DNA from: FEN-1297 sp963834015
GTDB lineage: Bacteria > Bacteroidota > Ignavibacteria > Ignavibacteriales > Ignavibacteriaceae
Direction of reading: 5' to 3'
DNA: 64,000 nt
Assembly: GCA_963834015.1 (NCBI GenBank)
Contig: CAWIAG010000003.1
Span: forward strand, 868,001 to 932,000
The position numbers and the translations under genes were made by a program. Position 1 is the stretch's first letter. Each line of letters begins with the position of its first letter. Below are positions 46,492 to 56,951 of the stretch, piece by piece. Under the pieces are notes generated by a model. The model was not told the DNA's origin, made no database searches, and saw only the letters and a program-made list of their open reading frames with translations.

Positions 46492-49400
46492 CTATTTTAT
46501 TACAGCAATTTTAATAATATTTGTTTCTGCTCTCCCGCTAACTCCGGTTGCTTTTATGCTTGCTAAATATACACCACTTTGAATGCTGCCAATATTCCAC
46601 TGTGTTTCTTTTGCCAGTCCACCCAAAGCATTATCGGTTAAATGAGCCACATAATCTCCCGCAATATCAAATATTTTTATATCTATTTTTGAATCTTCGG
46701 AAACATAATAATGAATGCGGGTCACTCCTCCGTATACCGGGTTAGGATAATTATACGCCTTTACTGCGGGGAAAAAGGTATTTACAAAATTCACACTTAA
46801 AGCGGCACCTATATAACCGCTGTTCTGGTTATTACCGTTTTCTTCAGCCCAAAATATTGTTCCTTCACCGGCGCCTATTGACCAGGCAGATAAACTCCCA
46901 AGTTGATTATATACCGCTATTGATAAATTCCCATTGTATTCATACAATGCCGGAGTACTAGATAACTCCGCACCGGAAGATATAGGAAACCCTGATACTA
47001 CTAAACCGGCACCGCCGTCAACTGCAAATATTCTTCCATCTGTTGTTGCAGCTATAATATCCGATTTACCGTTATTAGTTATATCCGCAGTTACAGGAGT
47101 ACCTGTAAAACCCACTCTTTGCGGATCATGATACGGAAAATTACCGGCTTCTGCACCCTCCATATTCACAGCTTCAAGGTTATTACCATTAGTAAAAGCT
47201 ATATAAATATTTCCATCCTGTTTTAAATCTGCCAGAGCAAAAGATTTAATTGTATCTGAGGTATTTATTTTAAATTCATTCGTCAATTTACCCTGACTGA
47301 TAATATCAAAAGTATTTCCGCTTAATAAAATAACAACTATTTTATTACCGTTCTTATCACTAGTTGTTGCTAATTGCAAAAAGCTACCAGAATAGCCGGT
47401 GTATTTATTTCCTTTATTATCATTTACAAAATATTGCTGTGTACCTGATTTTGCAGCCGGGTAAGAACCGCCGCAAACATAGTAATTACTATTTGCTGAA
47501 ATTTGAGAAATACTCATTCCTTTTGCATTACTATCTGCAGCTAAAATTGCTGAGTTAGCGCCTAAAGAAAAAGTTTTTACATAACCCTGGTTTGTTCCGA
47601 TTAAAATTTCCGGAGTATTATTTACTAATGTAATAACCGGAGCACAACTAGACATATTTCCTATATTAATTTTGTACAATGATCCATTACTTACGTATAA
47701 ATTCAAAGTTGAATCAAAAGCACCGACTAAATATTGCAAATTATTATAAAGAATTGATGCTGTTTTATAATTTGAAAAATTACGCAATATTCCTGTACTA
47801 TCTCCTTTATAATCTAAAAGAATGAGATTAGAACCGGAGAGAAGATTCAAATTCACATTATTGCTGTTTTGACCCGCTGTTAATTTGTTATTTGTAGAGA
47901 CTTGATGCGGGTACGTAGAAAATAACGGTTTTACTAATGAATCTCCGTATGTTACTTTAAAGCTCATTTTGTTATTTGAAACAGGAAAATTAGAAATTGT
48001 AATTAGACTATTTGCGCCCGAATTGGAATTACTGCCTGGATGTGTATTAGCGTCAAAAATATTTTGATATAGGGGTGAGGGATTTGAAGCAAACCAGAAA
48101 TCTTCATAAGAACCTCCACCTATTACAGAATTACCCAAAACATCAGTAAATGTTTGCCCAATTTCTTGAACGCCGCTGGCTTCCATTAAATTAACACCAC
48201 GATGACCTGGATCTGAATTAATCTGGTCCGAAGCAATATTAGCATTAATAACATTATTATCAATATGCCAGATCAACAGGCCTCCGTTATAATTTGCACT
48301 ATCATAAATAAGTCCGGGCAGAGCCCAGTCGAACTCATCTACGTTTGTAATAACTCCTATAAGAGAATCTACATCATCACTGTTAAAGCCTGTTTCATCC
48401 TGTCTAAAGGTCCGGGTATAAGTAGTACCGTTGGATACATACGTAATTTTTACTCCACTTGAATTAACGTTTCTCTGACGGTTTTCGATCAAAAAATATT
48501 CTGATGAATTTATTGGGACATTAAGAATAGTAGTATCAGTTGAAGAAGCAGCTAAATGTGCGGCCAAATTTACACTATAATTACCTGGTGCTAAGGTTAC
48601 AGGTTTTACCCAGCCAAGAAAGATTTTTTCCCAGGCCATAGGTTCGGGTGGGAAAACGCCTGAAAATGCAAAAATTGACTGCGTATCCATCAGACCAAAT
48701 TGTCCTATAGCGCTGACACCTGTTTGAGTATCGTATAAATCTGGAAGTCCCAAATAGTTTCCAATGCTTGAAGCCAATAAACCATTGATCGTAACCTGGG
48801 CTAAAGATATAGAGCCATTAACTGCCGTTTGTTCCCTGCTTTCAGTTTCCGGCATAATCATACTGTTTGTAATAAAAAAAGATTTGTTTTGGACAGGGAA
48901 TCCCTCAAAAGAGGAACCTAAAATTCCTGTTAATGTTCCATAACTTAAATAAACTGAAGAAAGATCCTGAGAATCATTTATACCACCTGCCAACGAAACT
49001 TCCTGGCCTACACCTGCATGAAATATTGTGAACAAATTAAAATCATTGAAATCAAAACCCGGATATTCGGAATCAGCGATAGCCCATACCTGCCGGCAAA
49101 AATTTGCAAGTGGAGCAAAACTACCGCTGGTAGTATTATAATTTTCCATCTGCCCTGGAACAGTAATCACTAAAGGAAGTACATTATATGTTACGATTAC
49201 TTTCCCGTTGGATACTTTTGCGAAATAATTCTTCACAAATTCCAAGTGATTTTCAAAATAATTCTGATCGTGCGGGAGTGGATCTAAAATATTAGTACCA
49301 TAATTTTGAGAATAAATTGATCCGAATTTACCGTTACCTTCTACGGATGCATCATGGCTGGTTTGAAATTCAACCATTACGGCAAGAATCTTTACGGTAT

Positions 49401-49527
49401 CACTAGTGCCTAATAATCTTTGAGTATAATTTTTTGTGCGGTTATTAATTTTCTTAATAATTTTTTGGGCAGACAAGCTGCCCAAACATATAATTACTAG
49501 GAAAATTGCCAGGATATTTTTTATCAT
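46492..49527 (-). CDS. M6-like secreted protein lacking HExxH, with T9SS sorting domain
   Basis: A 1011-residue protein with signal peptide and an immune-inhibitor-A-like M6 fold. The segment that normally reads HExxH before GLPDLYD is GLLASSIGNYLGLPDLYD: Ser253, Ser254 and Asn257 replace the two His and the Glu, so zinc cannot bind normally. The rest of the fold (SAIGQFGLMD, NGGLLIWHID) is kept. Beta-propeller-like repeats follow, and residues ~930-1011 are a type IX sorting domain (YPNPVYGGVTRIHYYV, KIFDIAGDYV). It starts seven bases after porV, so it belongs to the porU-porV operon. Probably a non-enzymatic surface protein. Confidence 0.85.
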   Translation of the reverse strand: MIKNILAIFLVIICLGSLSAQKIIKKINNRTKNYTQRLLGTSDTVKILAVMVEFQTSHDASVEGNGKFGSIYSQNYGTNILDPLPHDQNYFENHLEFVKNYFAKVSNGKVIVTYNVLPLVITVPGQMENYNTTSGSFAPLANFCRQVWAIADSEYPGFDFNDFNLFTIFHAGVGQEVSLAGGINDSQDLSSVYLSYGTLTGILGSSFEGFPVQNKSFFITNSMIMPETESREQTAVNGSISLAQVTINGLLASSIGNYLGLPDLYDTQTGVSAIGQFGLMDTQSIFAFSGVFPPEPMAWEKIFLGWVKPVTLAPGNYSVNLAAHLAASSTDTTILNVPINSSEYFLIENRQRNVNSSGVKITYVSNGTTYTRTFRQDETGFNSDDVDSLIGVITNVDEFDWALPGLIYDSANYNGGLLIWHIDNNVINANIASDQINSDPGHRGVNLMEASGVQEIGQTFTDVLGNSVIGGGSYEDFWFASNPSPLYQNIFDANTHPGSNSNSGANSLITISNFPVSNNKMSFKVTYGDSLVKPLFSTYPHQVSTNNKLTAGQNSNNVNLNLLSGSNLILLDYKGDSTGILRNFSNYKTASILYNNLQYLVGAFDSTLNLYVSNGSLYKINIGNMSSCAPVITLVNNTPEILIGTNQGYVKTFSLGANSAILAADSNAKGMSISQISANSNYYVCGGSYPAAKSGTQQYFVNDNKGNKYTGYSGSFLQLATTSDKNGNKIVVILLSGNTFDIISQGKLTNEFKINTSDTIKSFALADLKQDGNIYIAFTNGNNLEAVNMEGAEAGNFPYHDPQRVGFTGTPVTADITNNGKSDIIAATTDGRIFAVDGGAGLVVSGFPISSGAELSSTPALYEYNGNLSIAVYNQLGSLSAWSIGAGEGTIFWAEENGNNQNSGYIGAALSVNFVNTFFPAVKAYNYPNPVYGGVTRIHYYVSEDSKIDIKIFDIAGDYVAHLTDNALGGLAKETQWNIGSIQSGVYLASIKATGVSGRAETNIIKIAVIK

Positions 49528-49533
49528 AAAAAA

Positions 49534-50706
49534 TTAAATTCCTCGAGGTAAATTACGTTCGTTTGCAGAATTGCCTCCCCAGCCAATATTCAGTGTAAAC
49601 CTTAATGTATTATCTAGCGGACTCTCATAACCAGGGAAAATCGAAGTAGTAAGATAGCTGAAATCAAAGCCATAAATATCATACCTGATTCCTGCGCCAA
49701 AACTTATAAATTTCCTGTCACCCCAGGAAGGGTCTTCATAAAAATAACCTGCACGGATAGCGAAAAGGAAATCACCGGGTTTACCATACCAGTATTCTAT
49801 TCCCATTGAGGTTTGAATTGACTGGAGTTCATTATTTAAGGATGACGCAGACCAGGAAGTGAACAAAGACTGGTAAAACTGTCGTGAAACGGTAGTGCTA
49901 TCTGAAGTTGTATAATCACTAACCATAAGTTTATTGAAATCACAAGTGAATATACAAGAGTTATATTCATCATTAATTAACTGATAAGCAAAACCTACCC
50001 TTAAGTTTGTCGGAATCGGATCAGATTGTGCCTGGTCGATATAATAAATTTTGGGGCCCATATTACTTAAATTAACACCAAAACTTATACTTTTACCAAG
50101 ATCATAATCAACAAGCGGTAAAACCAGTTTCTCAGGCCTCCACATTGCGGCAAGATCAAAACTTACTGAATTTGCGATTCCGCTGCCCTGCTCTTCTCCG
50201 GCTCCTTGAGACGAGAGCACACTTCGAATAATCCTAAAATTAACACCAATACCCCAATCAGAAGAAAGCTGCGTTGCGTATCCAAATGTTATAGCAGCAT
50301 CATATGAATTAAAAGTACCAATAGAAGTAGGTCCGGCCTCACTTGTTCTGACAAATTGACCAAAGTTCATATACATGATACTTGAAAATAAACTGCCGTT
50401 TATTTCAGGAATAAATATTCTATATGTAAAGTAGTCGTAAAATAAGTCTAGTTGAAATTGAGGCAGCCAGTTACTATGGGTTATACTAACTTCCTGTCCA
50501 TCTAAAAATGCAATACCTGCGGGATTCCAATATATTGCCGAAGAGTTATTTGCCAAACCAACACCTGATTCGCCCATAGCTCCGGCTCTTGAATCAGGTG
50601 CAATCATAAGATCAGGAACTGCAGTGGATACCGGTTGTCCAAAGGTGAGCATCTGGAATACCATCAACACCATACCTGCTATCAACAACTTAACGAATAA
50701 TTTCAT
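49534..50706 (-). CDS. porV: Type IX secretion outer-membrane protein PorV
   Basis: A 390-residue FadL-like beta-barrel protein with signal peptide (LLIAGMVLMVFQMLTFGQ). The PorV signature is present near the N-terminus: LMIAPDSRAGAMGESGVG then ANNSSAIYWNPAGIAF. PorV binds type IX cargo at the translocon exit and hands it to the PorU sortase. The gene lies ~100 bp after porU and seven bases before the M6-like gene, the usual porU-porV order in Bacteroidota. Confidence 0.92.
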   Translation of the reverse strand: MKLFVKLLIAGMVLMVFQMLTFGQPVSTAVPDLMIAPDSRAGAMGESGVGLANNSSAIYWNPAGIAFLDGQEVSITHSNWLPQFQLDLFYDYFTYRIFIPEINGSLFSSIMYMNFGQFVRTSEAGPTSIGTFNSYDAAITFGYATQLSSDWGIGVNFRIIRSVLSSQGAGEEQGSGIANSVSFDLAAMWRPEKLVLPLVDYDLGKSISFGVNLSNMGPKIYYIDQAQSDPIPTNLRVGFAYQLINDEYNSCIFTCDFNKLMVSDYTTSDSTTVSRQFYQSLFTSWSASSLNNELQSIQTSMGIEYWYGKPGDFLFAIRAGYFYEDPSWGDRKFISFGAGIRYDIYGFDFSYLTTSIFPGYESPLDNTLRFTLNIGWGGNSANERNLPRGI

Positions 50707-50805
50707 TTTTATCTTCCTCCGATGAATTTATATCTTTTCTTATTAATATTGAATGTCCCCATATATAAATACATACAGGGAAAGTAATTTCATATTATAT
50801 ATTTT

Positions 50806-53800
50806 CTAACGCACTTTAGCAAGTTTTCCTAGAGCACTTTGGCTGTATTGGCCGTCTACCGAATGGACTATTACCTTATAAAGATATGTACCGTTAGCTA
50901 TTAAACCGCCGTCCTGGTCTCTTCCATCCCAATCTACTTTTACAAACTTACTTGTTATTCCATTGCTTTCTATTTCCCTTATCAACCTTCCGGCTACAGT
51001 GTATATCTTTATCTTTACATTTATTGCCGCAGCTAAATTCTGTTGAAATGTGAATGTTGTGTTTGATGCAAATGGATCCGGATAATTATATACATCGTCT
51101 ATTACAAGGCCACTGCTGTTTACAACATCAAAATTAGCTGTTGCATTTGACGAATTATTAAATACATCCCAGGCGATTACTTTTAGAGAGTAATTCCCCG
51201 GTTCAAGACCGCTGAACTGGTAGTTTATTGTTCCGGACTTGCCGCCGGAATTTAAATCACTTGTAAAGTAATTTGTAAAATCTATCGGGTTATTTGCATT
51301 CCCGTTTAATATACCTTCTAGTTTATGACCTATTCCGGTTCCTGTTGTGTTTAGTCCATTTGCGTCATATATCTTTACTATAAGCGTTGAATTAGGATTT
51401 ACCAGCCTTGGATTTGTCGTTGTTGTATCATCAAAAAATATTCTTATCGTAGGACCTACAGTATTTATAACAGCGGATGAATCCGTTCCGCCAACTATAA
51501 TATTTTTTGTATATCCAAGGCCACCATTATTATTGTTATAAAAATAAACTACTACCTTACCTGTATCATTTCCATAAGAAATATCTTTTGGTACTCTAAA
51601 GCTGGTTGAAAATTTCCCGTTTGTAACTGAAATATTCCCGTTAAATATTATCCCGCCCTGTAAAAGTATAGGAAAGTTTAATAAATTAACAAGGTCAAAT
51701 GTTCGCTGGGCATCATACATTGTTAGGATTGCGCTACCGTTAAAGCCGCTCCACAATGAATTATCCGGCTTTCTTATTTCTCCGGATATTCTTGTATTGC
51801 TTAATGCTTTTATTTGAATGGCAGACGATAATAATGCCTGCCCGTCTATACTATCAATAGTTGCCGTATACTGCGGAATTTGAAGCCTTAGTGTTGGATC
51901 GCCAATAAGTTCATATTTCTGTGCATTAACATCATTAAAAACCTGTTTGGAAAAATATACTGCCTGCCCCAGTGTTATAGGCAGATAATTGGAATCACGT
52001 GGTGACGACAACAACTGTGTAAATAAATTTTCATCAAGCGCATTATTCTCATCCGAATATGTAAGCCTGCAAGAACTAAATGCGCCAATACTCCCTGCAT
52101 TATTAAGAAGAACTAATTCTTCGGAAGAACTCTGATAATTTGGTATATCCCAGTAGCCAAAATCACATGTGGCAGCTACACAAAAGAAGTAATTACTATT
52201 GTGTAACTGAGGAATTGTTGTACTTTGTACAAAAACCTCTTCATCTGCCCAAAGACTGGGTGAACCATGGCCAATCCAATTCATTATCAATGTGCCATTG
52301 TTTATTGAGTTTATTATTGCATTATAAGCATCAGGTATCCTCCGCCCGTCGCTTGTAAAAACAGTATTATATGCTGCCAAATATATTTTATTCAGATCAT
52401 ATGATGCGGGAACGAAATTATCTGCTAATATCTCGGAAGCTTGAGTATGCACATTTCCTTCCCATCCGGCAGTACCATGCCAGCCATCCTGGGCAGAAAG
52501 CGATATTAAATTCTGCCATTCTCCTTTATTAATTTGCGTTTCATACTGGATAATCTTGCTTATTATAGATGTTGCATCAGTAGCAGTCTCAACAGTAATT
52601 CTGCCATATGGAATATCGATAAACTCATCATCTCCACTCACTTCAACATAATAGTCATCTGTGGTATATGAATTTATCTGGTCAAGGGACTCCTCAGTTT
52701 CATATGCTGGGACATAATCATTATTTGAACCCTGTATATTTTTAGGATCGTATGTTCCTTTACCAAAGAATAATACATAATCAGGCGGGGTTTGCCAATT
52801 ATTATATGCATAAGCTATAAAATCCCTAATTGCAGTGACATCCGTCATTCCACACGAAAATTCATTAAATATTTGATCAACATTTACAATCGAAGTTGTC
52901 ATTGGTTCAGGGGCGGAAGTTTCTTTGTATGATGCAAGGCTTTGTGCGGCTGATTCAAATATTTTATTTGTTATTATAAGAAACTTTGCTCCGGTAACAT
53001 TTCCGTGCAGATTTTGAGTACTGATTGAAATGGGATTTGAGGGTGTCAAATATGTATCATTTCCAACCCCAAAATATCTTGATACTCTTCCAGCTTTCTC
53101 ACTTGCCTGGAAATCACATTCTGTACCCCTGATATTTGTTCCGGTTAATAAGCAGACATTAGCATAATCTGTTATATTAAATATACTTATTTGGCTTGAA
53201 CTAAATCCCGTTACATTATATTGAATTACAGCGGATGTGTCTTTAGAAAAAAATAACAAATTATTGTTTACCGCTGCAAGCCGTTGCTGGTAGATGATCT
53301 CAAAATAATATAAATATCCCTGATCTGCAGATGCCTGAGGCGTAAATGTAAAATTTAATTGGCTTCCTACAGAGGTTAATGATCCTGAATAACTGGTTCC
53401 ATAGTTCCACATAATTCCATATTTATAGTTATCGGGAGTTTGATAACCGCCGATGATTGTATTTATTAAAGTGGTAGAACTTTCCTGAATCTGTATACCG
53501 CAATTATCTGCCGATGCATTAACAAACGAAAAATTATAGTTGACAGGATAATTATTAAGCCTTCCGTTCAACGGTGTAATATAGGTTCTGGATGTAGTAT
53601 TCTGTGAAAAATTATCTCCGTAAAACTCACGGCCGGTTTGCCCTATATTTATTTCAGGCTTTTGCCATTGGGCAAATGAAATAGTTGAGGTCTGAACATA
53701 AGGCGACTGAACATTCAAACTTGCCTGGCTCTTCATCCTCTTTCCGGCATTTCCACCCGATGTTATCCAATAATAATTCTGGTTAGAATAAGGATGAAAA

Positions 53801-54819
53801 TATCTCTGAAAAGTACCGGCGTTTTGGCCGCTTGAATCATAATCCCAAAACTGATTTCCTCTTCCGTAAAATAATATATATCCACCATCCCCTAATGTAC
53901 TGTCATTCTCTGAGTTCACATAAATTGCATTCTCTACGAGATCGGAAGGACGAGCATCAGTAATTGTCTCTGATAAAACTTTACCGCCGTTGTTATATAT
54001 TTTTATCGTTCTAGGGTCTACAGTGCTTGGGTCTATTCCGTATGATGAAAGCATAGATTTTGTTATCATATATATGCCTTCGGTCGGTGCTTCAAATCTT
54101 ACCCATGTGCCGCTGGATAAAACGCTTCCGGTTACCCCGCCTAATTTCTTTAATACTGATCCGCTTGCGCTATTTTTAGTCCAGTACTTTGCTACATTAA
54201 AATTTACTATCGCGCCTTTTATCAGGTCTTCGGCGGGTTTTGAGGCTATAGTTTGTGTACCCGAAAAATTTATTCTGAATCTTATTTTTGTGTATAACTT
54301 TATTATCCTTTGGACTGCATTATATTCCATAGGGGAAATAATTATTCTTTGTACAGGGACGCTTCTCATCAATCCATATTTGCCGAACCGGACGATCTCA
54401 GGCTCAAAAGCTGGTTTAGTATAATTCTTTCCTATAACATAGGAGAAATCTGTCTCTTTTCCATTCTTCACTAATTTTGGCTTTGGGCTAAGGCTGCCTT
54501 GAACTGTTTTAAATGTTGAACTTATTACCTGAATGGTATTGCCCGTTTCCGATGGTACACCAATATTCAAAGTTCGAACCAGAATTAATGGTTCCCCCCA
54601 CTTCTGCGGATCGGGTATCAAGCCGAATTTTAATTCATACTTTATATAATTTTGATTATTTATAGGTACGAAAGTGGAATCAAAAAATGCCGGGGTATAT
54701 TCTATTACGATTGAATTTCTGTCAGATGATATTATCTTTATATCATTCTGCGCTATTAGCGGAATGGATATAATTATAAAAAAAAGTATAAAGAATTTGC
54801 AGTTCATCTTATTATTCAA
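50806..54819 (-). CDS. porU: Type IX secretion sortase PorU (C25 family)
   Basis: A 1337-residue gingipain-family protein. After the signal peptide come beta domains and the C25 catalytic domain (about 640-990): DDYYVEVSGDDEFIDIPYGR, His851 in MNWIGHGSPSLW and Cys885 in CVAATCDFGYW, spaced as in gingipains. The C-terminal ~95 residues are themselves a type IX sorting domain (YNYPDPFASNTTFTFQQ to GKLAKVR), as in described PorU. PorU removes sorting domains of cargo and attaches cargo to the surface lipopolysaccharide. It heads the porU-porV operon. A second partial copy of its 3' end lies upstream at 55007. Confidence 0.93.
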   Translation of the reverse strand: MNNKMNCKFFILFFIIISIPLIAQNDIKIISSDRNSIVIEYTPAFFDSTFVPINNQNYIKYELKFGLIPDPQKWGEPLILVRTLNIGVPSETGNTIQVISSTFKTVQGSLSPKPKLVKNGKETDFSYVIGKNYTKPAFEPEIVRFGKYGLMRSVPVQRIIISPMEYNAVQRIIKLYTKIRFRINFSGTQTIASKPAEDLIKGAIVNFNVAKYWTKNSASGSVLKKLGGVTGSVLSSGTWVRFEAPTEGIYMITKSMLSSYGIDPSTVDPRTIKIYNNGGKVLSETITDARPSDLVENAIYVNSENDSTLGDGGYILFYGRGNQFWDYDSSGQNAGTFQRYFHPYSNQNYYWITSGGNAGKRMKSQASLNVQSPYVQTSTISFAQWQKPEINIGQTGREFYGDNFSQNTTSRTYITPLNGRLNNYPVNYNFSFVNASADNCGIQIQESSTTLINTIIGGYQTPDNYKYGIMWNYGTSYSGSLTSVGSQLNFTFTPQASADQGYLYYFEIIYQQRLAAVNNNLLFFSKDTSAVIQYNVTGFSSSQISIFNITDYANVCLLTGTNIRGTECDFQASEKAGRVSRYFGVGNDTYLTPSNPISISTQNLHGNVTGAKFLIITNKIFESAAQSLASYKETSAPEPMTTSIVNVDQIFNEFSCGMTDVTAIRDFIAYAYNNWQTPPDYVLFFGKGTYDPKNIQGSNNDYVPAYETEESLDQINSYTTDDYYVEVSGDDEFIDIPYGRITVETATDATSIISKIIQYETQINKGEWQNLISLSAQDGWHGTAGWEGNVHTQASEILADNFVPASYDLNKIYLAAYNTVFTSDGRRIPDAYNAIINSINNGTLIMNWIGHGSPSLWADEEVFVQSTTIPQLHNSNYFFCVAATCDFGYWDIPNYQSSSEELVLLNNAGSIGAFSSCRLTYSDENNALDENLFTQLLSSPRDSNYLPITLGQAVYFSKQVFNDVNAQKYELIGDPTLRLQIPQYTATIDSIDGQALLSSAIQIKALSNTRISGEIRKPDNSLWSGFNGSAILTMYDAQRTFDLVNLLNFPILLQGGIIFNGNISVTNGKFSTSFRVPKDISYGNDTGKVVVYFYNNNNGGLGYTKNIIVGGTDSSAVINTVGPTIRIFFDDTTTTNPRLVNPNSTLIVKIYDANGLNTTGTGIGHKLEGILNGNANNPIDFTNYFTSDLNSGGKSGTINYQFSGLEPGNYSLKVIAWDVFNNSSNATANFDVVNSSGLVIDDVYNYPDPFASNTTFTFQQNLAAAINVKIKIYTVAGRLIREIESNGITSKFVKVDWDGRDQDGGLIANGTYLYKVIVHSVDGQYSQSALGKLAKVR

Positions 54820-55006
54820 ATTTTAATAATATATAAACACTCTTACAAAACCTGGGGCTTTGTAATTTTTTGTACCTGTAGCAAATTCTCTAATTATTTC
54901 TCCTAATACTTTAACCAAATTTAGTTAAGTAAATGATACATTGTCAAGTCATTAGAACCATATTTTAATAAAAGAAATTACCGCATAGGCTCAAACTATT
55001 TATCGA

Positions 55007-55248
55007 TTATCTCACTTTAGCAAGTTTTCCTAAAGCACTTTGTGTATATTGACCATCTATCGAATGGATTAATACCTTATAAAGGTATGTACCATTAGAT
55101 GTTAAACCGCCATCCTGGTCCTTTCCATTCCAATCTACTTTAACAAACTTACTTGTTATTCCATTACTTTTTATTCCCCTTATCAATCTTTCGGCTAAAG
55201 TGTATAACTTTATCTTTAAATTTATAGCCACAGCTATATTCTGCTGAA
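55007..55248 (-). pseudogene. Stray duplicate of the porU 3' end (sorting domain fragment)
   Basis: A 74-residue frame closely matches the last ~75 residues of PorU: GITSKFVKVDW and DGQYxQSALGKLAKVR are shared, with substitutions such as RGIKS for REIES. At DNA level 55007-55248 aligns with about 50806-51049 without gaps, then similarity stops. There is no signal peptide or upstream gene body, so it cannot work alone. It lies ~190 bp before the porU start, in direct orientation, which suggests a tandem duplication later reduced by deletion. The divergence between copies shows it is not recent. Confidence 0.85.
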
Positions 55249-55372
55249 CAGATCTGGGAGTTGTCTTTTGGATAAAAAAAAATTAATACTTTTTTGTCTA
55301 AATTTTCGTAAAGATAAAAATAATTTTCGTTATAGTCTTTCAAAACTTAATTATCTGAAAGACTTCCTCTCA

Positions 55373-55939
55373 TTATAATCCCAGTTCAATTTTATTATTC
55401 TTCATTGCATTTAGGCAAAATTCAATATGTACATCCAGGGGGATATTCAGCTCTTCTGCCCCATTAATAATATCCTCACGGTTGACGCTTCTTGCAAATG
55501 CTTTATCTTTCATTTTTTTTCTTAACGATTTTACTTCAACTTCATCTATTGTCTTACTTGGCCTGACGTAGGTAACGGCGGTTATGAAACCTGCAATTTC
55601 ATCACAAGCAAAAAGTACTTTCATAAGCAAAGTATCACGGGTAATCCCCGAATAGTTTGCATGGGATAATATTGTATTTCTAAAAGTTTCATCAAAACCT
55701 TTCTCTTTTAATAGTTCAGAACCCTTAAAAGGATGTTCTTCTGCAGTTGGAAACATTTCATAGTCAAAATCATGAAGAAGTGCCACATTTCCCCAATACT
55801 CTTCTTCTTCACCAAATTTTTTAGCATAAGCACGCACACAAGTTTCTACTGAGTAAGCGTGTTTAAGCAATGCTTCCGATTTAGTATATTCTTTTAATAT
55901 TGACAAACAATAATTACGGTTTCTAGTGAAATTTTCCAT
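55373..55939 (-). CDS. HD-domain hydrolase
   Basis: A 188-residue HD-superfamily phosphohydrolase. Metal-binding residues are visible: His25 (LLKHAYSVE), His53-Asp54 (VALLHDFDYE) and later His and Asp residues (ILSHANYSG, ACDEIAGF). Such proteins hydrolyse nucleotides or other phosphoesters; the substrate cannot be told. It lies 15 bp after nth on the minus strand. Cytoplasmic. Confidence 0.85.
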   Translation of the reverse strand: MENFTRNRNYCLSILKEYTKSEALLKHAYSVETCVRAYAKKFGEEEEYWGNVALLHDFDYEMFPTAEEHPFKGSELLKEKGFDETFRNTILSHANYSGITRDTLLMKVLFACDEIAGFITAVTYVRPSKTIDEVEVKSLRKKMKDKAFARSVNREDIINGAEELNIPLDVHIEFCLNAMKNNKIELGL

Positions 55940-55954
55940 TAATCTTCCAATGTG

Positions 55955-56623
55955 TTATTTAAACCTCGGGTTAAAACTTGGACATATATTGCCAACAGTA
56001 CATTTTATACAATGCGGCTTTCTTGCAATACATATCTTGCGGCCATGTGCGCCCATAAAGTGCGATGAATTTATCCAATCTTTTTCCGGCAGTAACTCTT
56101 TCAATTTCATTTCAATTTTATCCGGATCGTCTGACTTAATAAAACCCAACAAATTTGACAACCTTTTAACATGAGTATCAACTGCAATAGAAGGTATTCC
56201 AAAGGCATTACCTGCAACAACAGAGGCAGTTTTCCTTCCCACGCCAGGTAATTTTGTCAGGGCAATAAAATCAACAGGAACTTTGCTATTGTAACCATCA
56301 ACAAGTTTTTGACAACAATTCTTTATGCTTTTTGCTTTCTGTCTGTAAAATCCCGTAGAGAAAATATCCTTTTCTAATTCTTCATTAGAAACCGCTATAT
56401 AATCTTTTGGTGATTTGTACTTCTTAAAAAGTGTTTTCGTAACAAGATTAACTCGTTCATCAGTACATTGTGCAGAAAGTATGGTTGCAATCAGCAGTTG
56501 AAAAGGCGATGAATATTCAAGCGCCGGTTTTATCTGTGTATATTCTTTTTTTAGCCTCGCAAATATTTCTTTTGCTCTTAAAATCTCAGACTTCTGCATC
56601 TCATTCACTTTTAGTGCTGGCAT
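55955..56623 (-). CDS. nth: Endonuclease III
   Basis: A 222-residue base-excision DNA glycosylase/AP lyase. The helix-hairpin-helix LPGVGRKTASVVAGNAFG contains the catalytic Lys, and IAVDTHVKRLSN the catalytic Asp. The C-terminal [4Fe-4S] loop is complete: Cys-x6-Cys-x2-Cys-x5-Cys in ICIARKPHCIKCTVGNICP. It overlaps the upstream ferredoxin gene by 23 bases. A Met at residue 9 (MQKSEIL) is an alternative start that would remove most of that overlap. Confidence 0.95.
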   Translation of the reverse strand: MPALKVNEMQKSEILRAKEIFARLKKEYTQIKPALEYSSPFQLLIATILSAQCTDERVNLVTKTLFKKYKSPKDYIAVSNEELEKDIFSTGFYRQKAKSIKNCCQKLVDGYNSKVPVDFIALTKLPGVGRKTASVVAGNAFGIPSIAVDTHVKRLSNLLGFIKSDDPDKIEMKLKELLPEKDWINSSHFMGAHGRKICIARKPHCIKCTVGNICPSFNPRFK

Positions 56624-56951
56624 CTTTATGAAACCTTTCGTCTTTTATAAAAAGTCTTTCTACAGGTTTATTACTAATAATGTGGCTTTGAATAATCTCT
56701 TCAACATCGTCAATGCAGACACGGCCATACCAAATCTGTTCAGGATAAATTAGAACAGTAATACCGAATTCGCAGGCATCTAAGCAGCCGGCTGCATTTG
56801 CCCTGACTTGATGGTTTAACCCAAGTTCCTTGATCCTTTTTTTAAATTTTTCTCTTACTTGTGCACCGCCCTTATCAAAACAGCAGCCTCTCGGATCGCC
56901 CTCCGGCCTCTTATTTTCACAAATAAAAATATGTTTTTCAAATCGTTTCAT
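56601..56951 (-). CDS. Thioredoxin-like [2Fe-2S] ferredoxin
   Basis: Start chosen at MKRFEKHIFIC; the longer frame from 57014 adds 21 residues that do not look like the family. The 116-residue protein has the four-Cys pattern of thioredoxin-like ferredoxins: CENKRPEGDPRGCC near the N-terminus and AAGCLDACEFG in the middle, followed by WYGRVCIDDVEEII. It would carry electrons in the cytoplasm. The gene overlaps nth by 23 bases, so the two may be co-transcribed. The partner enzyme is unknown. Confidence 0.85.
   Translation of the reverse strand: MKRFEKHIFICENKRPEGDPRGCCFDKGGAQVREKFKKRIKELGLNHQVRANAAGCLDACEFGITVLIYPEQIWYGRVCIDDVEEIIQSHIISNKPVERLFIKDERFHKDASTKSE

Noticed and set aside
46492..49527. 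Calling the M6 protein an active metalloprotease
   Set aside because: The HExxH position is S-S-x-x-N, so zinc binding is not supported.
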